Assembly: GCF_030704825.1 (NCBI RefSeq)
Contig: NZ_JAUYNX010000002.1
Coordinates: forward strand, 57,753-121,752
From: Brevundimonas sp.
Lineage (GTDB): Bacteria > Pseudomonadota > Alphaproteobacteria > Caulobacterales > Caulobacteraceae
Reading direction: 5' to 3'
DNA: 64,000 nucleotides
In this document: in pieces, positions 54,077 to 64,000 of the stretch
Numbering within the stretch: the first letter of the stretch is position 1
How the letters are laid out: each line of letters starts with the position of its first letter
Program-made: the position numbers and the translations under genes
The notes under the pieces: model-generated
What the model saw: only the letters and a program-made list of their open reading frames with translations
Database searches by the model: none
Told to the model about the DNA's origin: nothing

Positions 54077-56050
54077 CTACCGCCGCCGGGGCGCGAGGAT
54101 GTCGGCCAGGCGGTCGCGGGTTCCCTCGATGCGGACCAGGCGCGGATACCGCAGGCCGCCGTGGTAGTCGAAGGACAGGGTGCGGAACTCGTCGCCGCGT
54201 CTGACCACCAGGACGATGGGCTCTGCCCCGCCCCTGGCGGCCGTGACGGCGTCGCGCAGAACCTCGGCCGAGGCGGTGCGGTCGCCGACGGCGACCAGAT
54301 CCCAGCCGGCGCCCAGCCCCTGTTCGAACGCCGGGCCGCCCCAGCGGACGCCGGTGATGCGGTTGGCGGCGTTCAGGGTGAAGCCGAGGGAATACTGGAA
54401 ATCGGCGGCCCAGCCGGACTGGATCCGCTTCTCGACCGGGGACAGGTCGTCGACATAGACGAGGCGCCAGCCGGCGCGCGCGATGCCGTCGAGCGGCGCG
54501 CGGGCGTCCGGGCCCACGGCGTCGAGGCGGGTGCGCAGGAAGGTCGCCCAGTCGTGGGGATGGACGGCGTTCAGCGCCGCGACCACGTCGTCGAAGGTAT
54601 AGGGCCTGGCTTCCCAGACTCCGTCCTCGACGCCGAAGAAGCCCTTGGCGAAGTCGTCGAGGGATTTGCGATCATTGGTCTGCTCGCGGATCAGGGTGTC
54701 GGCGTCCAGCCAGATCAGCAGGGCCTCGCGGTAGTAGTCGCCGGTGCCGCGCATCCACGACGGCCAGGGGTTGGTGGTGCGGTAGCCGAGCAGGTTGTGA
54801 TTGGTGGTGTCCTGCAGCGAACGCCACTGGCGGCCGGGCTGCTGGTCGTAGAAGCCGGCGAGCTCGGCCAGATTGGCGAGGGCCTCGTCCCTCGAGACCA
54901 GACCCGAGCGGGCGCCGAGAACATCGCCCCAGTATTCGGTCTGGCCCTCATAGACCCACATCAGGCTGTTCTGGGTGGGGACGTTGAAATTCGGGACGTA
55001 TTCGTCTGACGGACGGCGGAATTTTCCATTCCAGCTGTGGGTGAACTCGTGCGGCAGCAGGGTGCGGGCGCCGAAGTCGGGGTTGGCGGCGGTGAAGAAG
55101 GTCGGACTGGCGGTGTTCTCGGAGGAGCGGTGGTGCTCCAGGCCGATGCCGCCCATCTTCGAGGTCAGGCCCAGCAGAAATTCGTAGCGGTCGAAGTGGC
55201 GGGCGCCGAACAGGCGATCGGCCTGGTCGACCAGCGATCGGTACTGTTCGATCCGTTCGTCGGAGGCGTTCAGAGACGCCGCAGTGTCACCGACGAGGTT
55301 CAGATGGACCGGCGAGCGGCCGCCCGGATCGAGATCGATGCGGCGGTAGTGCCTGCCGGCGAACATCGGGCTGTCCGCCAGATGCTCGAGCGGGATGGGC
55401 CTGAACGTGACGGTCGAACCGGAGGCGGAGGCCGAGTCCACTTCCAGGGCGCTGGCCTGCCGCCAACCCTCGGGCAGGACGACCGAGGGCGCGAAGGTGA
55501 TGCGGTCGTGGTTGTAGCCCGCGGGATAGAGCAGGGCCTTCTCCCACTGGAGGTTGACCATCTCGGGCGTCATGACCACGCGCCAGACGGCGTTGTCGGG
55601 CTGGGTCAGCCATTCGAAGGCGACCTCGATCTGCGTCACACCCGCCGGGATGTCGAGGTGGAAGGCGTGGGGGTCGACGGTGTCCCGCACCCATTCGATG
55701 CGCTGACCATTGCCGGTGACCGTCACGCCGGAGACCAGCTGGATCGGGCCGGTGTCGGCGTGGTTGCCGGGAATGAATTCCGGATACTGCAGCACCAGAT
55801 GGCCAGTGCTGACCGGGATGGTCTGACGGGTGCGGATGACCTTGTGGTCGAGGTCGGTCAGGTCGACGCGGATGCCGATGACGCCGGGATAGTCGCGGTC
55901 TTGCGGCGCCGGGATCGGCGGCAGGGCGCGCGGCAGGCTGGTCGGGGCGGGTAGGGGCGTGGCGGCTTGCGAGGCCGGCGCCTGGGCCTGGGCCAGGGCA
56001 GACGGGGCGGCCGAGGTCAGGAGGAGTGCGAGGACGGCGGCGCGGATCAT
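54077..56050 (-). CDS. M61 family metallopeptidase (glycyl aminopeptidase-like), copy 1
   Basis: A 657-residue exported protein with a signal peptide (IRAAVLALLLTSAAPSALAQ), an N-terminal beta domain, the zinc motif HEFTHSWNGKFRRP, a glutamate-bearing WVYEGQTEYWG and a C-terminal PDZ-like domain. M61 enzymes cleave N-terminal Gly/Ala. The first of two tandem paralogues, it starts 17 nt after the stop of the other copy. Confidence 0.9.
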   Translation of the reverse strand: MIRAAVLALLLTSAAPSALAQAQAPASQAATPLPAPTSLPRALPPIPAPQDRDYPGVIGIRVDLTDLDHKVIRTRQTIPVSTGHLVLQYPEFIPGNHADTGPIQLVSGVTVTGNGQRIEWVRDTVDPHAFHLDIPAGVTQIEVAFEWLTQPDNAVWRVVMTPEMVNLQWEKALLYPAGYNHDRITFAPSVVLPEGWRQASALEVDSASASGSTVTFRPIPLEHLADSPMFAGRHYRRIDLDPGGRSPVHLNLVGDTAASLNASDERIEQYRSLVDQADRLFGARHFDRYEFLLGLTSKMGGIGLEHHRSSENTASPTFFTAANPDFGARTLLPHEFTHSWNGKFRRPSDEYVPNFNVPTQNSLMWVYEGQTEYWGDVLGARSGLVSRDEALANLAELAGFYDQQPGRQWRSLQDTTNHNLLGYRTTNPWPSWMRGTGDYYREALLIWLDADTLIREQTNDRKSLDDFAKGFFGVEDGVWEARPYTFDDVVAALNAVHPHDWATFLRTRLDAVGPDARAPLDGIARAGWRLVYVDDLSPVEKRIQSGWAADFQYSLGFTLNAANRITGVRWGGPAFEQGLGAGWDLVAVGDRTASAEVLRDAVTAARGGAEPIVLVVRRGDEFRTLSFDYHGGLRYPRLVRIEGTRDRLADILAPRRR

Positions 56051-56067
56051 CGTCTGGTCCCTCACGA

Positions 56068-58020
56068 TCAACGGCGGCGGGGGGCGAGAATGTCGCCGAG
56101 ACGGTCAGGAGTCCCGGCGATCCGCTCGAGGTGCGGGTAGCGCAGGCCGTCGTGGTAGTCGAAGGCGATGGTGCGGAAGCGATCGCCCTTCTTCAGCATC
56201 ATCTCGATGGGCGTCGTATTCCCCCTTGAGGCCGTGATCGCCGCGGAGATCGCGTCGGCGCTGGCGGCGCGGCCATTGACGGCGACGACCTCCCAGCCCG
56301 AGGTCAGGCCGGCCTCGAAGGCGGGAGAGCCCCAGCGGACGGCCGTGACGCGGTTGGCCGTGTTGAGGCTGAGGCCGAGCGAATACTGGAAGTCGACGCG
56401 CTCCAGCTCCTTGTTCAGGGCCTTCGAATAGTCGTTGGGCGTTTCGCGCCAGACGAGGCGGTAGCCGCCGCGCTCGATGCCGCCATTCGGGGTCGGCGCG
56501 TCGGGGCCGACGGCGTCGAGGCGGGTGCGCAGGAAGGTCGCCCAGTCATGGGCCTGAACCCCGTTCAGCGTCGAGGTCACGTCGGCGAAGGTATAGGGGG
56601 CGGGGTCCCAGTTCCCGTCCTGGACGCCGAAGAAGGCTTTGGCGAAATCGTCCAGCGACTTGCGTCCGTTGGTCTGCTCGCGGATCAGGGTGTCGGCGTC
56701 GAGCCAGATCATCGCGCCTTCGCGATAGTAGTCCTCGCTGCGCTGGAAGCTGGCCCAGGGTTGGGGCCGGCGGCGGGCGATGATCGGGTCGTTGGTGGTG
56801 TCCTGCAGGGCGCGCCACGCGCGGCCGGGGTTGTCGTCGGCGTAGGTCGCGGCGGTGTTGGCGAAGACGTCCAGGGCCTGCTGTTTGGTCATCAGGCCGG
56901 CGCGGGCGGTCAGGACCAGGCCCCAGTACTGGGTCTGGCCCTCATAGACCCAGAGCAGGGAGTTCTGCAGCGGCCCGTTCAGGTTCGGGGTCAGCTGGTC
57001 GGCGGGCCGCCGCCATTTGCCGTTCCAGGAGTGGGTGTACTCGTGGCCCAGCAGGTCGCGGTCCGCCAGGGTCGAGGCGGCGTCGGTGAAATAGTCGGTG
57101 TCGACGCTGTTCTCGGACGAGCGGTGATGCTCCAGCCCGATGCCGCCCAGATGGTCGCTGACGGCCAGCAGGAAGTCGTAGTGGTTGAAGTGGCGCGCGC
57201 CGTACAGGCGGTCGGCCTGACGGACCAGTTCGCGGTGCCGGGCGATGTGTTCGTCCGTGGCGGCCAGCATGTCGGGGTCGTCGGCGACGATGTTCAGCCG
57301 CACGGGCGAGCGGCCGCCCGGATCGAGGTCGATCTGGCGATAGTGGGCGCCGGCGAACAGGGGGCTGTCCGCGAAATGCTCGAGCGTGACGGGGGCGAAG
57401 CTGGCCACGCCGTTCTGGAACAGGCGGGTGTCCAGGGCCGTGCCGTACTGCCAGCCGGCGGGCAGGCGCAGGGTCGGCTGGAAGGTGATCTGGCGGGAGA
57501 AGTAGCCCGCCGGATAAAGCAGGGCCTTTTCCCACTGAATGTTCAGCATCGCGTCGGTGATGACGATCCGGCCCTGGGAGCCGTCGATGGGGGTCAGCCA
57601 TTTGAACGAGACGTCGACCGACGTGACGCCGGCCGGAACGTCGATCTCGTAAGCGTTGGTGTCGACCGTGTTGCGGACCCAGCGCAGCGGCTGGCCGCCG
57701 GCGGTGATGCGCAGGTCGGCGAGGTCGTCGACGGGTCCGACCGGGCCATGGGCGCCGGGAATCCATTCGGGATAGAGCAGGATCAACGGGCCCGGTCCGG
57801 CGACGGGGATGGTCTGTTTCACCGAAACGATGCGCCGGTCGATGTCGGTGGCGTCCATGTCGAGGGTGATGACGCCGGGGAAGGCCAGGTCGCGCGGCGC
57901 GGGGATGGGCGCGAGGACGCGATCGAGAGCCGGCGTTCCGACCTGGGCCAGTCCGGGGGCCGCCCCGAACAGCAGGACGGCGACGCAGGCGGAGGCGAGC
58001 AGGCGGGCGGGACGCATCAT
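56068..58020 (-). CDS. M61 family metallopeptidase, copy 2
   Basis: A 650-residue paralogue with a signal peptide (ending GAAPGLAQ), the same HEYTHSWNGKWRRP zinc motif, WVYEGQTQYWG and PDZ-like C-terminus. Both copies end with ...GDILAPRRR or ADILAPRRR, indicating recent tandem duplication. Starts at one of two adjacent ATGs (58020 or 58017) after GGAAAG. Both probably act in the periplasm. Confidence 0.9.
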   Translation of the reverse strand: MMRPARLLASACVAVLLFGAAPGLAQVGTPALDRVLAPIPAPRDLAFPGVITLDMDATDIDRRIVSVKQTIPVAGPGPLILLYPEWIPGAHGPVGPVDDLADLRITAGGQPLRWVRNTVDTNAYEIDVPAGVTSVDVSFKWLTPIDGSQGRIVITDAMLNIQWEKALLYPAGYFSRQITFQPTLRLPAGWQYGTALDTRLFQNGVASFAPVTLEHFADSPLFAGAHYRQIDLDPGGRSPVRLNIVADDPDMLAATDEHIARHRELVRQADRLYGARHFNHYDFLLAVSDHLGGIGLEHHRSSENSVDTDYFTDAASTLADRDLLGHEYTHSWNGKWRRPADQLTPNLNGPLQNSLLWVYEGQTQYWGLVLTARAGLMTKQQALDVFANTAATYADDNPGRAWRALQDTTNDPIIARRRPQPWASFQRSEDYYREGAMIWLDADTLIREQTNGRKSLDDFAKAFFGVQDGNWDPAPYTFADVTSTLNGVQAHDWATFLRTRLDAVGPDAPTPNGGIERGGYRLVWRETPNDYSKALNKELERVDFQYSLGLSLNTANRVTAVRWGSPAFEAGLTSGWEVVAVNGRAASADAISAAITASRGNTTPIEMMLKKGDRFRTIAFDYHDGLRYPHLERIAGTPDRLGDILAPRRR

Positions 58021-58227
58021 CAAGGACTTTCCGGCTGAACGGAGGGGGCGCAGATCACGCCGGGCGCGCGAAGGGGTCAAGCGCGACCTGCCCGCGCCGG
58101 ATTAAAACGCCGTCATGTTTCGGGTTCCGTCGCAGAGCGACCCGGTGGTCCGGCTGCCGCCGCCGGGGAATCCCGATAGAAGGCGGGCGTTCGCGATCGT
58201 TGCGGACGCGGAAGCACCAGAGGTCAC

Positions 58228-59145
58228 ATGGGCAGCGTCATTCGTTTCTCCGCAACCGGCCTGCTGTGGCTGGCGGCTCTGACGGGGCCGGCGGCGGCCC
58301 GGACGGGACCGGTTCTGGAAACCGCCGATGTCGAACTATTCTACCGGCTCTATGACGCCAACGGCGGTCGGCCCGGCGCCGACCAGCTGCAGCGCGACTA
58401 TCTGGATGTGGGCTCGGAGGGACTTCGCCACCTCGCCAGCGTGCGCAACGTCACGGGCGTGCGGATGGCCGACGCGATGGCGGCGCGACCGGAGATCTAT
58501 GTCGAGGCCCGGCGCTGCGCGGAGACCCTGCCGAAGGTGCGCGAGCGGGTCGACGCGGCGCTGACGGAATTCGCCCGCCGTTTGCCGGAGGCCCGGTTTC
58601 CACCCGTGACCGTCGCGGTCGGGCGCGGGCGGCCTGTGGCCATCGGCAGTCCCGCGAACGGGGTTCAGGTCGGTCTGGAGGCCCTGTGCGCCGCGACCTT
58701 CATCAACCCGGACATCGAGGACCGCTTCGTCGGGGTGCTGGTGCACGAATATGTGCACACCCAGCAGTCGCCGGCGATGACCGAGGAGCAGGCCCACACC
58801 GTGCTGGAGATCTCGCTTGCCGAGGGGGCGGCGGAGTTCCTGACCGAGGTTCTGTCGGGCGCGCCGGCCTATGCCTATTTCGGACCCCTGACCGAGGGGC
58901 GGGAGCTGGAGATCGAGACGCGGTTCGCGGCGGACATCGACAAGACCGACCTGTCAGACTGGCTCTACAACTCGACCCTGGAGACGCCCGCAGACCTCGG
59001 CTACTGGGTCGGGTACCGGATCGCGAAGGCCTATTACCAGAATGCCGATGACAAGGCGGCGGCGTTCCGCGAGATCGTCGGGCTGACGGATGCGAAGGCG
59101 TTTCTGGCGGCCAGCGGCTGGCGTCCGGGGATCGTTCTGGACTGA
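58228..59145 (+). CDS. Exported DUF2268-like putative zinc metalloprotease
   Basis: A 305-residue protein with a signal peptide (GLLWLAALTGPAAA) and an HEYVHTQQ zinc motif near residue 173, plus a downstream glutamate (LAEGAAEFLTEV). This matches DUF2268, putative metallopeptidases. It is divergent from the two M61 genes. Substrate is unknown. Confidence 0.8.
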   Translation: MGSVIRFSATGLLWLAALTGPAAARTGPVLETADVELFYRLYDANGGRPGADQLQRDYLDVGSEGLRHLASVRNVTGVRMADAMAARPEIYVEARRCAETLPKVRERVDAALTEFARRLPEARFPPVTVAVGRGRPVAIGSPANGVQVGLEALCAATFINPDIEDRFVGVLVHEYVHTQQSPAMTEEQAHTVLEISLAEGAAEFLTEVLSGAPAYAYFGPLTEGRELEIETRFAADIDKTDLSDWLYNSTLETPADLGYWVGYRIAKAYYQNADDKAAAFREIVGLTDAKAFLAASGWRPGIVLD

Positions 59146-59166
59146 ATGCGGGCGGGCTTTAATTTT

Positions 59167-59294
59167 CGCTCATCCCCGCGAAAGCGGGGACCCAGTTCTT
59201 TCGTGGGCACTACGCATGGGACTGGCGAATGCGCGCCCCCGGAACCACCGGATCGCCCAAAGCACTGGGTCCCCGCTTTCGCGGGGATGAGCGG
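59167..59294. repeat. REPIN-like element: two 30-bp perfect inverted repeats
   Basis: A 30-nt arm at 59167-59196 and its exact reverse complement at 59265-59294 flank a 68-bp spacer. Each arm contains the palindrome CCCCGC-GAAA-GCGGGG. It lies between the DUF2268 and FKBP genes. This fits the REP-doublet class of mobilised intergenic elements; nothing coding is in it. Confidence 0.85.
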
Positions 59295-59307
59295 ATAGAA
59301 GGGGCAG

Positions 59308-59826
59308 CTAGGCCGCGGGAGCCGCCGGCTTCACTTCCAGCAGTTCGACGGTGAACAGCAGGGTCGAGTTGGGCGGCAGTTCGTCGCCGCCGACCCAGCG
59401 GTCGCCATAGCCGAGCGCGGCGGGGATGACGAATTCGAAGGTCTCGCCCTCGCGCATCAGGGCCACGCCCTCGGTCCAGCCCCTGATCACCCGGTTCAGC
59501 GGGAATTCGGCCGGTTCGTTGCGCGAGTACGAGCTGTCGAACTCGCGGCCGTCGACGAAGGTCCCGCGGTAGTGGACCTTGACCGTGTCCGTGGCGACGG
59601 GCTGGCGGCCGTCGGGACGGGCGCGACCGACGCGGCGGTACTGGAGGCCTGATTCGGTGGTGGTCCAGCCGCGGCGCGCGCCGTTGACGACCAGATATTG
59701 CGCATTGCCGGCGGTCCAGCCCTCGAGCGTGCCGACGCCCGGCGAGGCGGCCGGCGCGGGCTCCTGCGCGGTGGCGCAGGCGGCGAGGGAAAGGGCGGCG
59801 GCGGCGATCAGGAGGGTGCGGGTCAT
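59308..59826 (-). CDS. FKBP-type peptidyl-prolyl isomerase lipoprotein
   Basis: A 172-residue lipoprotein (lipobox ends at Cys17, LSLAAC) with one FKBP domain: VKVHYRGTFVDGREFDSSYS, WTEGVALMREGE, IPAALGYG and the final beta strand LLFTVELLEV. It accelerates proline isomerisation in the periplasm. ATG 59826 is preceded by a purine-rich stretch. Confidence 0.9.
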   Translation of the reverse strand: MTRTLLIAAAALSLAACATAQEPAPAASPGVGTLEGWTAGNAQYLVVNGARRGWTTTESGLQYRRVGRARPDGRQPVATDTVKVHYRGTFVDGREFDSSYSRNEPAEFPLNRVIRGWTEGVALMREGETFEFVIPAALGYGDRWVGGDELPPNSTLLFTVELLEVKPAAPAA

Positions 59827-60164
59827 GAGGCGACGCTAGCAGGATCAGGCTTCCGCCGTGAAGTCGTCGCGCCATTCGTAAACGAAAGGGGGAAAGGGCC
59901 TTTATTTCGTCGGAAAAGCGAGTATATGACCCGGTTCCGCTAACTCCGTATGAGATACGCGCGAAAGCGCCGAGGCCCGGTTTGTCGCCCTCCGACCGGT
60001 GCGAAGGCGCGCTCCTCCCCAAGGGAGCCCTACATTTCAGGCGTCCTGGAGCCGCAAGGCCCGAGGGTGGACGCCGAAACCGATGGTCACGGGTCGCCCG
60101 AGAGGCGGAGCCGTGGCTGCTGCATTGAACGCGGCCTGCCCGGGTCGCGCATTGGGAAGACAGA
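59827..60164. other. 338-bp gap upstream of rpoB
   Basis: No supported gene. An AT-rich GAGTATATGAC near 59929-59939 could be a -10 region. Several GC-rich inverted repeats downstream (for example GCGCGAAAGCGC at 59957-59968) suggest a structured rpoB leader, but no family is recognised. Confidence 0.5.

Positions 60165-64000
<3,836 letters not shown>

Overview
The window is GC-rich, densely coded alphaproteobacterial chromosome, most likely from Caulobacteraceae and close to Brevundimonas. The evidence is a GapR nucleoid protein, radA-cvpA-purF and panB/yfgM-bamB-der gene orders, a TacA-like sigma-54 regulator, TonB-dependent receptor biology, frequent GTG/TTG starts and 4-nt stop/start overlaps. 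No prophage, insertion sequence or CRISPR array was seen; this is mainly housekeeping sequence with small accessory insertions.

Layout: 1-3.1 kb is the end of a carbohydrate-type locus (flavin-dependent halogenase homologue, LacI regulator, MFS transporter). 3.1-14.2 kb is a complete assimilatory sulfate cluster in two divergent arms. The left arm is cysG, a DUF2849 gene, cysI, a DUF934-cysH fusion, cysK and a TauE/SafE permease. The right arm is a LysR regulator, a ferredoxin-NADP reductase, cysD and cysNC. 14.2-20.9 kb is a translationally coupled his operon (TrpR-like gene, hisG, hisD, hisC-like/hisB fusion, hisH, hisA, hisF, hisIE). 21-28.6 kb is a mixed metabolic stretch (YdeI-like, 2H phosphoesterase, DctA, VOC, ArsC-like, GH3 beta-glucosidase, cytochrome c, Vgb-like propeller, DUF2188).

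28.8-31.6 kb holds two consecutive membrane protein / ECF sigma / putative anti-sigma cassettes. 31.7-36.5 kb is panB, yfgM-like, bamB and der. 36.5-43.4 kb includes a nonsense-broken exported small protein, an SDR, a VOC protein, purF, cvpA, radA and a lytic transglycosylase. 43.6-50.2 kb has an atypical tRNA-Cys, rpmJ, gapR with a CTG-start gene behind it, a large TonB-dependent receptor and the TacA-like regulator. 50.2-52.5 kb has a frameshifted PemK toxin and a DUF4153 protein. 52.6-64 kb has rplJ-rplL with promoter, leader and terminator, then about 6 kb of metalloprotease genes (two M61 paralogues and a DUF2268 protein) and an FKBP isomerase, then rpoB, which runs off the window.

The most notable items are the HisC-like/HisB fusion whose aminotransferase half lacks the PLP lysine, the unusual tRNA-Cys, two small disrupted genes, a CTG-start gene, the paired ECF cassettes, and four convergent gene pairs that end on the same CTAG.
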